From the NCBI GenBank assembly GCA_002436015.1, contig DIXJ01000015.1, positions 164,314 to 228,313 of the forward strand: DNA of 64,000 bases, read 5' to 3'. Shown piece by piece: positions 8,630 through 17,281 of this stretch (positions within the stretch are counted from its first letter, which is position 1; each line of letters starts with the position of its first letter). This DNA comes from Synergistaceae bacterium UBA6083. GTDB taxonomy: Bacteria; Synergistota; Synergistia; Synergistales; 79-D21. A model generated the notes under the pieces. It worked only from the letters and a program-made list of their open reading frames with translations, ran no database searches and was not told the origin of the DNA. A program made the position numbers and the translations under genes.

Positions 8630-9552
8630 GGTTTCTTCAGGAACCCCTTTTCCCGGAGGTAGCCTTCCGCGACCTTTGCCGGGTCCAGCCCTTCCACCAC
8701 GATCTTCCCGTTCAGCCGTTGAAGCGTCTTGAGGTCCAGGGAGGCAAAAACCGGGTCAAGGATCAAGGGAATCCGTGGATAGGCCTCAAGGACGGCCTTA
8801 CGCACGATCGGTGCAGGCTCGTAAACGGGCTGGACGTTCTTGTCGTCCTCCAGGACCACGAGATCGAGGGCCGCAATGGCACCGTCCGTCCCGTAGGCCA
8901 TCGCAAGGTTGACGCCATCCGTCCCCAGTGAGGCAACCCTTTCGGTCTGGGCCGTGTTTCCCCCCGAGAGGACGAGCAGCTGCGCTTTCGTGAAGCGAAA
9001 ACCGTAGGCAGCCTCAAAGGCGGGCAAGGCATCCGGGTGGCTGGTGAACTCCTCCGAGGCCGCCATCTTGACCTTGCCCTTTCCGGCCATGTACCGGGCC
9101 AAGTCTGACAGTGTTTTCAATCCCGCCTTTTCGGCCAGGTCCGACCGGGCCGCGATCGCCCAGGTGTTGTTTGCGGGAGCCGGCCTCAACCAGGCGATCC
9201 CGTTTTGCGCATCGAGTTCCTTCACCTTTTGGTAGGCCTTCACCGGATCTTTCCAGAGTGCAGGGTCGGTCCCCCTGAAAAAGTAAAACCCACTTCCCGT
9301 GTACTCGGGGTAAAGGTCGATTTCGCCGGCCAGGATCGCCTTCCTGACGACATTCGTCGCACCCAGTCCCGTCTTGTCTTTAGCCGGGATCCCGTTTTCC
9401 CGGAAAAGAGCCAGGATCATCTGTCCCAGAAGGGCCCCTTCCGTGTCGATCTTCGACGACACCACCACGGGAGCGGCAGCACTCGCGACGGAAGCGGCAA
9501 AAAACAGCAGGAGGACGCCACAGGCAACGGACTTCCAATTCCCACCAGGCAT
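8626..9552 (-). CDS. Osmoprotectant-type ABC transporter substrate-binding protein
   Basis: Periplasmic binding protein of the OpuAC/YehZ (OsmF) family, 308 aa, for quaternary amines or related compatible solutes. It has a signal peptide (hydrophobic residues 9-25 ending ASAAA) and then VVVSSKIDTEGALLGQMI, the family opening that contacts ligand. Later come the conserved DLYPEYTGSG and the hinge region RLNGKIVVEGLDPAKVAEGYLREKGF-type ending (split here around residues 280-305). ATG 9552 is preceded by agaggtgg at good distance. The long upstream in-frame extension to 9708 lacks such support. Confidence 0.9.
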   Translation of the reverse strand: MPGGNWKSVACGVLLLFFAASVASAAAPVVVSSKIDTEGALLGQMILALFRENGIPAKDKTGLGATNVVRKAILAGEIDLYPEYTGSGFYFFRGTDPALWKDPVKAYQKVKELDAQNGIAWLRPAPANNTWAIAARSDLAEKAGLKTLSDLARYMAGKGKVKMAASEEFTSHPDALPAFEAAYGFRFTKAQLLVLSGGNTAQTERVASLGTDGVNLAMAYGTDGAIAALDLVVLEDDKNVQPVYEPAPIVRKAVLEAYPRIPLILDPVFASLDLKTLQRLNGKIVVEGLDPAKVAEGYLREKGFLKKP

Positions 9553-9622
9553 GGTAACCACCTCTCTTTTAAATGATGATATCAGTTTAAACCAATAAAT
9601 TAAAGAGAGGAGGGAACCCGCA

Positions 9623-10570
9623 CTAGCGGGCGATTCCGAGCAGGAAGACCCAGACGGGGATGGAAACAACGGAGAAGAGGGTGCTGGCCACGATGACCTC
9701 CCCGGCATAAACGGAATCCATTCCCATGGAATCGGCCAGGACGAAGTTGTTCACTGCGGCGGGCATGGCGGAAACAAGCACCACCGCCTGCATGAGAACG
9801 ATATCCACAGGCCAGGCGAGGAAGGCCAGCCAGACCAGGGCAGGAGAGAGGAAAAGACGGACCAGGACGTCCACCCATGTCCTGCCCAAAACCTGGAAAA
9901 GATGTTCCACCTTGAGGGAGGCACCCAGGGTGATCAGGGCCACTCCGCTTGCCATCGCCCCCGCGATCTTCAGGGCCTCGTCAAGGACGCCCGGCAGGGT
10001 GTCGAAGCCAAGCGCTGCCAGGGTCACCCCCGCCAGGCAGGACAGGAGCAGGGGGTTTTTTGAAAGTCCCACCACGGTTTTTTTGATCGAGTCGCGATTC
10101 AGGCCCCCCGATACGGCAACCTGGGCCCAGGTCAGGGTGACGAGGTGGTAACCCACCATGCAGACGGCAAAGAAAAGTCCAAGGGCCCGGGAACCCGGTT
10201 CCCCCATGGCTAGCGCGATGGCCGGGATTCCCATGTAGACGTTGTTCGAGCGGACCGAGACAAGCACCGAGACGGCCCGCCTGTTTTTATCCTCCCGGCG
10301 AAGGGAGGCGATCGCCCATGCCAGGGCGGGCGTCACGATAAAGGCCAGGTGGACGGCGATGAAAAGGTTCGGGGAGGAAAACGCGTCCTTCCCCGCCGAG
10401 AGGGTCGACCGGAAAAGCAGGGCCGGCAGGCCGATCCAGTACAGGAGATCGTTGAACTGGGAAATGCTTTCCTCCCGGATAAGTCCCCGCCGGCGGGCTA
10501 ACCAGCCCATGGCCATCACGAGGACAAGAGGGGAAACGATCAGTATTCCGTGCATGCCTTTCACCGCCAT
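9623..10570 (-). CDS. AEC family (auxin efflux carrier-like) transporter
   Basis: Polytopic secondary transporter of 315 aa with about ten helices. Bacterial members of the AEC family move organic acids such as malate or malonate, or amino-acid-derived anions. Visible family features are the N-terminal GWLARRRGLIREESISQFNDLLYWIGLPALLF and the C-terminal SAMPAAVNNFVLADSMG. Here only the arrangement is recognised and the substrate cannot be read. ATG 10570 or the internal ATG 10555 could be the start. It lies upstream of the ABC importer on the same strand with a 70-bp AT-rich gap, so the two may be separate units. Confidence 0.82.
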   Translation of the reverse strand: MAVKGMHGILIVSPLVLVMAMGWLARRRGLIREESISQFNDLLYWIGLPALLFRSTLSAGKDAFSSPNLFIAVHLAFIVTPALAWAIASLRREDKNRRAVSVLVSVRSNNVYMGIPAIALAMGEPGSRALGLFFAVCMVGYHLVTLTWAQVAVSGGLNRDSIKKTVVGLSKNPLLLSCLAGVTLAALGFDTLPGVLDEALKIAGAMASGVALITLGASLKVEHLFQVLGRTWVDVLVRLFLSPALVWLAFLAWPVDIVLMQAVVLVSAMPAAVNNFVLADSMGMDSVYAGEVIVASTLFSVVSIPVWVFLLGIAR

Positions 10571-10642
10571 TTCCAGGGTTCATTGCCACCGACTATTCTA
10601 CCCCACGTTGCGGTAGACTTATGGTTAGAGGTGATCCCGACC

Positions 10643-12910
10643 GTGCTCCGCAAACCCCGAAAGAAAATCGAAGACCTGCTGAAATGGATCGAAGCCCGGC
10701 CCGGGGAGGTGGCCGTCTGGCGTACCTTTCCCCCTCAAAAGGCCGAGTGCGGGACCTGGCCGGCACTGGACTCCCGCCTGACGCGCGCCCTCGCGCTCCG
10801 GGGAATCGACCGGCCCTACCTTCACCAGGCAGAGGCCATCGGCGCCGCCCTGGAAGGGAAGAACGTCGTCGTCGTCACGCCGACGGCCTCGGGAAAGACT
10901 CTCTGCTACAACGTCCCGGTGGTCCAGTCCATTTTGGAAGAACCGTCCTCGCGTGCCCTCTACCTTTTCCCCACGAAAGCCCTGAGCCAGGACCAGCTTG
11001 CTGAGCTTTACGACCTGGTGGAAGCGGTGGAAGCCGACATTGCCTGCTTCACCTACGACGGGGACACGGCCCCGAGCGCCAGGACGAAAGTCCGCTCGGC
11101 CGGGCACATCGTAATCACGAACCCCGACATGCTCCACACGGGAATCCTGCCCCACCACACCAAGTGGGTCAAGCTTTTCGAGAACCTCCGGTACATCGTG
11201 CTGGACGAAATGCACGGCTACCGGGGCGTATTCGGCTCGCACCTGGCCAACGTCATCCGCCGCCTGAAGCGCATCTGCGCCTTCTACGGGTCGAAGCCGA
11301 CCTTCATCTGCTGCTCCGCCACCATCGCCAACCCGCGGGAGCTGGCGGAAGCCCTTCTTGAGGAACCCGTGGAACTCGTCACGAAAAACGGCGCTCCCCG
11401 CGACGAAAAACATGTCCTGATCCAGAACCCCCCCCTGGTGAACCGGTCCATGGGCATCCGGGGATCCTCCCTGGAAGAAACAGCCGCCATCGCCACCGAA
11501 GCGCTGGCCAACAACATCAGCACGATCGTCTTCACCCGCTCCAGGACAAACGTGGAACTTCTCCTGCACCGCATCCGGAAAAACCTCCAGGCCCGGTCCC
11601 TTCCAGCCGAACAGGTCGCGGGATACCGAGGCGGCTACCTGCCCAACGAACGGAGGGCGATCGAACGGGGCTTGCGGAGCGGTTCAATCCGCGGGGTGAT
11701 CAGCACCAACGCGCTCGAGCTCGGGATCGACATCGGTTCCCTCGAACTGGCAGTCCTCCACGGGTACCCGGGGAGTATCGCCTCCGCCTGGCAGCAGATG
11801 GGCCGCGCCGGACGCCGACAGGGGATCTCGGCCGCGGTGATGGTGGCCTCCTCCTTTGCCCTGGACCAGTTTTTGGCCACCCAGCCCTCCTACTTCTTCG
11901 ACGCCTCTCCCGAGCGCGCCCGCGTGAACCCGGGCAACCTCTATATCCTCGTCAACCACGTCAAGTGTGCCGCATTCGAGCTGCCCTTCCGGGCCGGCGA
12001 CCGGTTCGGGAAGGCTGACGTGACAGAGATCCTGGAGTACCTGGGTGAACAGGGTGTCCTGCACAGGGCGGACGATCGCTACCACTGGCAGGCAGACTCG
12101 TTCCCGGCGGAAGCATTTTCCCTCCGGAGCGCCACCAGTGAAAATGTCGTCATCATCGACGTGTCCGACCCCGCGCGTCACACGGTGGTGGGCGAGGTCG
12201 ACCGGCCCAGTGCCCCCATGCTGGTCCACCCCGAGGCCATTTATTTCCACGGGGCCAGGGCCTACCAGGTCCTCGAGCTGGATTCCAAGGGCATGCGTGC
12301 TCTCGTGAAGCCCGTGGAGGCGGAATACTACACCGACGCGGACCTGGCCGTCCGGCTGGAGGTCCTGGAAGAGTTCGAACAGGCCTCTCCCTGGGGGTGG
12401 GGAGAGGTCCTCTTCGCCTCCCGGCCGACCGTCTACAAGAAAATTCGCCTTTCCACGCAGGAGAACGTCGGCTACGGCAACATCCACCTGGACGAGGAAC
12501 AGATGCACACGACGGGGGCCTGGCTGACCCTGCCGGACAACCTGCCCTGGGAGAACTGGGACGGCGACCGCAAGAGCTCGGCCCTGGCGGGCCTGGCCCA
12601 CCTGCTGCGGGCCACCGCCCCGCTCTTTTTGATGTGTGACCGGAGCGACCTCCAGGTCCACGGCATGGTGAGGGACCCCCACTTCGAGCGGCCGACCATC
12701 TACCTCGCCGACAACTTCCCGGGTGGCGTCGGGCTTTCCGAGGCGGCATTCGCCCTCAGGGGAGCGCTGCTCGATTCCGCGTGGGAAGCCCTCGTTTCCT
12801 GCCCCTGCGAACGCGGCTGCCCGGCCTGCGTCGGAGCCCTGGGAGCACAGATCGGGGCGAAAGAAGCCACGCGACTTCTGCTTTCCTCCCTGAGGAGGCC
12901 TGGCCCATGA
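10643..12910 (+). CDS. mrfA: MrfA/YprA-like DEAD-box helicase with C-terminal zinc domain
   Basis: Superfamily 2 helicase of about 755 aa. It has Walker A TPTASGKT near residue 80, DEMH box (VLDEMHGYRG), motif III SATI, a helicase C-terminal half with STNALELGIDIG and QMGRAGRR, then a DUF1998-type C-terminal region closing with a four-cysteine site (CPCERGCPAC). In Bacillus subtilis MrfA works with the exonuclease MrfB to repair mitomycin C lesions, and the same pair occurs here with a 4-bp overlap. GTG 10643 was chosen because agaggtg precedes it by about 10 nt. The frame is open back to 10550, but that would run into the divergent AEC gene. Confidence 0.88.
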   Translation: MLRKPRKKIEDLLKWIEARPGEVAVWRTFPPQKAECGTWPALDSRLTRALALRGIDRPYLHQAEAIGAALEGKNVVVVTPTASGKTLCYNVPVVQSILEEPSSRALYLFPTKALSQDQLAELYDLVEAVEADIACFTYDGDTAPSARTKVRSAGHIVITNPDMLHTGILPHHTKWVKLFENLRYIVLDEMHGYRGVFGSHLANVIRRLKRICAFYGSKPTFICCSATIANPRELAEALLEEPVELVTKNGAPRDEKHVLIQNPPLVNRSMGIRGSSLEETAAIATEALANNISTIVFTRSRTNVELLLHRIRKNLQARSLPAEQVAGYRGGYLPNERRAIERGLRSGSIRGVISTNALELGIDIGSLELAVLHGYPGSIASAWQQMGRAGRRQGISAAVMVASSFALDQFLATQPSYFFDASPERARVNPGNLYILVNHVKCAAFELPFRAGDRFGKADVTEILEYLGEQGVLHRADDRYHWQADSFPAEAFSLRSATSENVVIIDVSDPARHTVVGEVDRPSAPMLVHPEAIYFHGARAYQVLELDSKGMRALVKPVEAEYYTDADLAVRLEVLEEFEQASPWGWGEVLFASRPTVYKKIRLSTQENVGYGNIHLDEEQMHTTGAWLTLPDNLPWENWDGDRKSSALAGLAHLLRATAPLFLMCDRSDLQVHGMVRDPHFERPTIYLADNFPGGVGLSEAAFALRGALLDSAWEALVSCPCERGCPACVGALGAQIGAKEATRLLLSSLRRPGP

Positions 12911-14085
12911 GCGACCCGCTCTCGAAACTCCGCCGGATGATGGGCGATTCGCCCCCGCCGGTCCATAGAGGCTCGACAGGGATCGTCGCCAACCTTCCGC
13001 CGGGAGGCGAGTGGATCGCTCCCGGGGTCTACCTGGTCGAGAGTGTCCAGCCGCTGGCAGAACCGTTCGGGACTTTCGACCTGTCCGCCCTCCCCTGCGC
13101 TTCCGGCAGGCTTTCCCCCTGGGGAGCGGCGGAACCGCCCTGCTTCCTTGACCTGGAAACGACGGGCCTGGCCGGTGGGACGGGAACCTATGCCTTCCTC
13201 GCTGGAATCGGAACCCTGGAAGAAGCTGAGGTCCGCGTCAGGCAGCTTTTCCTGGCCACGCCGTCCCGGGAAGCCGAGTGGCTCGATGCCCTGGACCAGA
13301 TCGTCCCACGGGGCGCAGGATTCGTCACGTACAACGGCCGCCGTTTCGACCTTCCGCTCCTGCAGACCCGGACCATCCTTGCAAGAAGGGGTTCCTTCCG
13401 GCCCGACAGCCCCCACCTCGACCTCCTCTGGATCGCCCGTTCCCTCTGGCGCTGCTCTCTCCCTTCCTGCCGCCTGGGAGAGGTGGAGCGGTCCATCCTC
13501 GGGGTCCAAAGGGAGTTCGAGGACGTCCCGGGCTGGCAGATCCCCTCACTCTACGCGGATTTCCTCCGGACCCGGGACGCGGCTCCCCTGGCCGGGGTGT
13601 TTCTCCACAACCGCCTGGATATCCTCTCCCTTGCAGCCCTCAAGGCCCATGTGGGACGCATCGTGGCCGGCGAGATCAACCGTGGACAGGAGCGCCTGCT
13701 TGCGGGAGACCTCTGGGCCGCCAAGGGCGCCTGGAACCAGGCCGAAACTTTCTGGCAAAGCGCCATGGAAGATCCCGAAAGCCGGGGAGAGGCACTGCTC
13801 AGGCTCGCTGCCCGGGCAAAGGGTGAGAAGCAATGGGACGCAGCGGTCGCCCTCTGGGAGCAGTCCCGGTCGGCCTGCCGACCCTCCCTCACGGTGCTGG
13901 AAGAGTTGGCGAAGGCCTACGAACACCGCCTGCACCGGCTCGACGACGCGATAGCCCGCGCCGACGAGGGCCTGGGACAGGTCGAATCGAGGCGGGCATG
14001 GGGCGGCCCCTCCTGGTCCAGGGAAAGGCAGGAATGGATTCACCGCATCGAACGGCTAAAGAAGAAAATCGAAGCAAAAAAGTGA
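12907..14085 (+). CDS. mrfB: MrfB/YprB-like DnaQ-fold exonuclease with TPR tail
   Basis: RNase H-like 3'-5' exonuclease of 392 aa. The DEDD-type active site begins with FLDLETTGL (Asp82, Glu84), continues with TYNGRRFDLPLL and HLDLLWIAR, and ends with HNRLDILSL. The C-terminal 130 residues are helical and TPR-like (GDLWAAKGAWNQAETFWQSA, QWDAAVALWEQ), as in B. subtilis MrfB. The ATG at 12907 overlaps the helicase stop (ATGA), so the two are co-translated. By family knowledge it would degrade around DNA crosslinks or adducts with MrfA; activity here is inferred. Confidence 0.85.
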   Translation: MSDPLSKLRRMMGDSPPPVHRGSTGIVANLPPGGEWIAPGVYLVESVQPLAEPFGTFDLSALPCASGRLSPWGAAEPPCFLDLETTGLAGGTGTYAFLAGIGTLEEAEVRVRQLFLATPSREAEWLDALDQIVPRGAGFVTYNGRRFDLPLLQTRTILARRGSFRPDSPHLDLLWIARSLWRCSLPSCRLGEVERSILGVQREFEDVPGWQIPSLYADFLRTRDAAPLAGVFLHNRLDILSLAALKAHVGRIVAGEINRGQERLLAGDLWAAKGAWNQAETFWQSAMEDPESRGEALLRLAARAKGEKQWDAAVALWEQSRSACRPSLTVLEELAKAYEHRLHRLDDAIARADEGLGQVESRRAWGGPSWSRERQEWIHRIERLKKKIEAKK

Positions 14086-14124
14086 AATTCTGAGTAAAAT
14101 AGAAGAAGAAAAAGGACACAGCTG

Positions 14125-14146
14125 GAAGGCGAATCCTTTCGCCTTC
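14125..14146 (+). promoter_or_regulatory. Small hairpin just upstream of the phosphohexomutase ribosome binding site
   Basis: An 8-bp inverted repeat (14125-14132 with 14139-14146, 6-nt loop) ends a few bases before the strong aaaggagggg site of the gene at 14167. There is no T tract, so it is not an obvious terminator. It may stabilise the 5' end of the mRNA or mark a processing point. Confidence 0.3.
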
Positions 14147-14166
14147 ATGAAAAGGAGGGGCTGACT

Positions 14167-15549
14167 ATGGACATACCGGCTCACATCTTCAGGGAATACG
14201 ACATTCGCGGCCTGGCCGAAGAGGAACTGACCACGAAAAACGTCCGGGCCATCGGCCACGCTTTCGGGACGATCCTGCAGCGAAACGGGGTCACCAAGAC
14301 AACCGTTGGAGGGGATGTCCGGAGCTCCTCGCCCCGGATCATGGCCGACATTGCCTGGGGCCTCAACGCAGCCGGCCTCGACGTGACCGATATCGGGACC
14401 GTCATGACCCCGACCTTCTACTACAGCCTCTACTCGGAGGGCGTCGGCGGCGGGGTCATGGTGACCGGAAGCCACAACCCCAAGGAGTTCAACGGACTCA
14501 AGCTGGCCCTGGGGAAAGCCACCCTTTACGGTTCGGAAATCCAGGAAGTCCTTTCCATCGTCAAGGACGACGGGTTCTACACCGCCCCGAGGCCAGGATC
14601 GGTGGGACACGGCGAAGTCAAAGCCGCCTACCTGGACATGCTGGGGGAACGCCTGACCCTCGGGCCCAGGCACCTGAATGTCGTTGCGGACGCCGGAAAC
14701 GGCACCGCGGCCCTCTTCATCGAACCGTTCCTGCGGCGACTCGGGGTGGATTACACTCTCCTTTTCGCCACTCCCGACGGGCGCTTTCCCAACCATCACC
14801 CGGACCCGGTCAAGAGGGAAAACCTCGTGGACCTGATCCGGACGGTCCGTGAAACGGGCGCCGATATCGGTGTCGGCTTTGATGGCGACGCCGACCGCCT
14901 CGGCGTGGTCGACGAGAACGGAGAGGTCATCTGGGGAGATATCCTGATGGCCCTCTACTGGCAGGAAATCCTGCCGAAACACCCCGGCGCGGAAGCCATC
15001 GTCGAGGTGAAATCTTCCCAGGCCCTCGTGGACGAGATCCGGCGCCTGGGCGGAAAGCCCGTCTTCTGGAAGGCCGGGCATTCCCTCATCAAGGCCAAGA
15101 TGCGAGAGCTTAACGCCCTTTTCGCGGGAGAAGTCTCGGGGCACATGTTCTTCGCGGACGAGTTCTTCGGGTTCGACGATTCCTTCTACGCCACGGGACG
15201 CATCCTGCGCATCCTCTCCAACACCGACAAGTCGCTTTCCGAACTCGTGGCGCCCCTGCCGCACTACTTCAGCACCGCCGAGACCCGCATCGCGTGCCCG
15301 GACGACATCAAGTTCGGAGTCATCGATTCGATCCGCGAGGAAGCCTTGAAGGAATACGAAGCCATCACGGTGGACGGCGTCCGTATCCTCTACCCCGAAG
15401 GGTGGGGGCTGGTGCGGGCGAGCAACACGCAGCCGGTGATCGTGGCACGGGCCGAGGGCCTTACGCCCGAAGCCCTCGAACGCAACGCGGCCGATCTCAA
15501 GGCACGGATCATGGCTGCCGGGGTTGCGGAATTCGACTGGGAGTTCTAG
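14167..15549 (+). CDS. manB: Phosphomannomutase/phosphoglucomutase
   Basis: Alpha-D-phosphohexomutase of 460 aa. It interconverts hexose 1- and 6-phosphates and supplies NDP-sugar precursors for envelope polysaccharide. Motifs in order: FREYDIRG at residues 8-15, the phosphoserine loop TGSHNP (Ser102), metal loop DGDADR near residue 240, sugar-binding GEVSGHMFF near 320, and the phosphate-binding RASNTQP near 420. The start follows a strong aaaggagggg site. The set of motifs fits AlgC/ManB enzymes with dual glucose/mannose use better than GlmM. Confidence 0.92.
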   Translation: MDIPAHIFREYDIRGLAEEELTTKNVRAIGHAFGTILQRNGVTKTTVGGDVRSSSPRIMADIAWGLNAAGLDVTDIGTVMTPTFYYSLYSEGVGGGVMVTGSHNPKEFNGLKLALGKATLYGSEIQEVLSIVKDDGFYTAPRPGSVGHGEVKAAYLDMLGERLTLGPRHLNVVADAGNGTAALFIEPFLRRLGVDYTLLFATPDGRFPNHHPDPVKRENLVDLIRTVRETGADIGVGFDGDADRLGVVDENGEVIWGDILMALYWQEILPKHPGAEAIVEVKSSQALVDEIRRLGGKPVFWKAGHSLIKAKMRELNALFAGEVSGHMFFADEFFGFDDSFYATGRILRILSNTDKSLSELVAPLPHYFSTAETRIACPDDIKFGVIDSIREEALKEYEAITVDGVRILYPEGWGLVRASNTQPVIVARAEGLTPEALERNAADLKARIMAAGVAEFDWEF

Positions 15550-15551
15550 CC

Positions 15552-16292
15552 ATGACGCGGATCGTCGCCTTCAACGGAAGCCCCAAGGGGAGAAAGAGCC
15601 GGACGCAGTTTTTGGTCGACGCCTTCCTCGAAGGGGCCCGTTCGGCTGGAGCCGAAGCGGAAACGGTTTTCCTGGCCGAAAGATCGATCGTGCCCTGCGA
15701 CGAGTGCATGGGGTGCTGGATCCTGAACGGAAGCGGCGAATGCGCGCAGAAGGACGACGTCCCTGCCCTCCTCGAAAAGGCCATGGAGGCCGATTTTGTC
15801 CTGCTGGCAACGCCGCTGCTCATGGATTCCATGTCCGGGATCCTGAAACTCTTCCTCGAGCGGTGGCTTCCCCTCATGCACCCCCGCTTCAGGGCGCAGC
15901 ACGGCCAGGGGTCCCTTCCCGCACGAACGGGAAGGGTACCCGACTGGATCATCCTCTCGTCGTGCAGTTTCCCCGAGCAGTTCCATTTCCAGCCCATGAG
16001 CCTGATGTTCCGCGAACTGTCCAAGAGTTTCAACAACCATCTCGCGGCCGAAATCTACCGCGGAGAAGCCGACCTCTTCGGCCGGCTGGGGGAGATGGCG
16101 CACCTCGACGTCCTCAATCCCTACATGGACCTTTTGCGCACGGCGGGCCGCGAGGTCGTGAGGAACGGCTCGCTTTCCCAGGCAACGGCCGAGGCCCTCG
16201 ATCGCCCGCTCATCCCGTTCGACCAGTATGTCGAGGAAGGGAACGCCGCCTGGGACAGGATACTGGAAGGCACCTGCAGGATCGACCCCTAG
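15552..16292 (+). CDS. NADPH-dependent FMN reductase-like flavoprotein
   Basis: Flavodoxin-fold protein of 246 aa that opens with the FMN phosphate loop FNGSPKGRKSRT. A cysteine cluster C-D-E-C-M-G-C (Cys49, 52, 55) follows, as in iron-sulfur flavoproteins and related NAD(P)H:FMN oxidoreductases, where it may bind an Fe-S cluster. The C-terminal half is longer than in simple FMN reductases. ATG 15552 lies 2 bp after the hexomutase stop and was preferred over an in-frame upstream extension that would overlap that gene. Substrate unknown. Confidence 0.78.
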   Translation: MTRIVAFNGSPKGRKSRTQFLVDAFLEGARSAGAEAETVFLAERSIVPCDECMGCWILNGSGECAQKDDVPALLEKAMEADFVLLATPLLMDSMSGILKLFLERWLPLMHPRFRAQHGQGSLPARTGRVPDWIILSSCSFPEQFHFQPMSLMFRELSKSFNNHLAAEIYRGEADLFGRLGEMAHLDVLNPYMDLLRTAGREVVRNGSLSQATAEALDRPLIPFDQYVEEGNAAWDRILEGTCRIDP

Positions 16293-16307
16293 CGTCACCG
16301 ATAAACG

Positions 16308-16352
16308 AAGCGAAAGGCGGAGGCCCTGCTCACGGGCCTCCGCCTTTCGCTT
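16308..16352 (+). terminator. Very strong 19-bp hairpin after the flavoprotein gene
   Basis: A perfect 19-bp inverted repeat (16308-16326 with 16334-16352) closes a 7-nt loop 15 bp after the stop codon at 16292. No clear U tract follows on either strand, so it may act as an mRNA-end stabiliser or a weak or bidirectional terminator. Confidence 0.55.
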
Positions 16353-16395
16353 CATGGTATACTTGTTTTTCCATTCCATGATCGGGGGAATCTGC

Positions 16396-17268
16396 TTGAC
16401 AGCCACCCGGACGCGGATCCTGCTCGCTGATGCGGCCATGCTTTGCGTGGCCGTCCTCTGGGGAGTCGGCTACCCGGTCAGCGATGCCCTGCTTGACCGG
16501 ATAGGGCCCTTGTGGCTTTTGGCCCTGCGCTTTTCGGCGACTTCCGTCATGCTTCTGGTCCTTTTCGGCTCCCGGCTCAAGCGGCTGGACCGCAGGCAGT
16601 TCATCCAGGCCTCCGGAGTCGGCCTCGTCCTGGCCGTCACCTACCTCCTCCACATCTACGGACTGGTCTTCACCACGGGGGGCAAGCAAGCCTTCATCGT
16701 CGGGACAAACGTCGTCATGGTCCCCTTCCTGATGGCCCTCCTCTACCGCAAATGGCCGCCCTGGATCGCAACCGCCGCCGCCGTGGTCACCACGGCCGGA
16801 CTTCTTGTGATGGCCTTTTCCCCCAACATGAACCTGAACTTTGGCGACGCCCTTTCCATGATCCTGGCCCTGCTGGTCGCGATCCAGGTCATCGTCGTGG
16901 GCTACTGCGCACGGCGCATGGACCCCATCGCCCTTGCCTCCGTGCAGATGCTGGTCACCTGCGCCTTGCTCCTTCCCCTCGCCCTTTTCCTTGAACCCTT
17001 TCCGACCCCGCAGGCCCTGGCGTCTTCCTGGAAAGGCATCCTGTTCCTGGCGGCAGGCCCGACGGTTTTCGCGTTCGTGGTCCAGAGCATGGCCCAGAAA
17101 CACGCCCCGGAAACCCATGCCGCCATCCTGTTGGCCATGGAAAGCCCATTCGGCTACATCGTCTCCATCGCCATGGGGCTCGATACCTGGAGCCTGCAGT
17201 TCGCCGCCGGAGGCGTCCTGATCCTGGCGGGAGTCTTCCTCGCCGAGTGGGAAACCTTCCGGAAATGA
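16396..17268 (+). CDS. EamA/DMT family transporter
   Basis: Ten-helix drug/metabolite transporter of 290 aa made of two EamA repeats. The opening VLWGVGYPVSDALLDRIGPLWLLALRF and the segment GKQAFIVGTNVVMVPFL are family features and are nearly repeated in the truncated gene at 63279, so these are paralogs. TTG 16396 was chosen because gggggaa lies 6-7 nt upstream; ATG 16378 is in frame but has no ribosome binding site. Substrate is not readable; amino acid or metabolite export is common in the family. Confidence 0.82.
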   Translation: MTATRTRILLADAAMLCVAVLWGVGYPVSDALLDRIGPLWLLALRFSATSVMLLVLFGSRLKRLDRRQFIQASGVGLVLAVTYLLHIYGLVFTTGGKQAFIVGTNVVMVPFLMALLYRKWPPWIATAAAVVTTAGLLVMAFSPNMNLNFGDALSMILALLVAIQVIVVGYCARRMDPIALASVQMLVTCALLLPLALFLEPFPTPQALASSWKGILFLAAGPTVFAFVVQSMAQKHAPETHAAILLAMESPFGYIVSIAMGLDTWSLQFAAGGVLILAGVFLAEWETFRK

Positions 17269-17281
17269 GAGGACGGCCCTC

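Noticed and set aside
10597..10617. TCTACC/GGTAGA inverted repeat upstream of mrfA
   Set aside because: Short arms with a 9-nt centre, no match to a known SOS box, and no promoter geometry around it.
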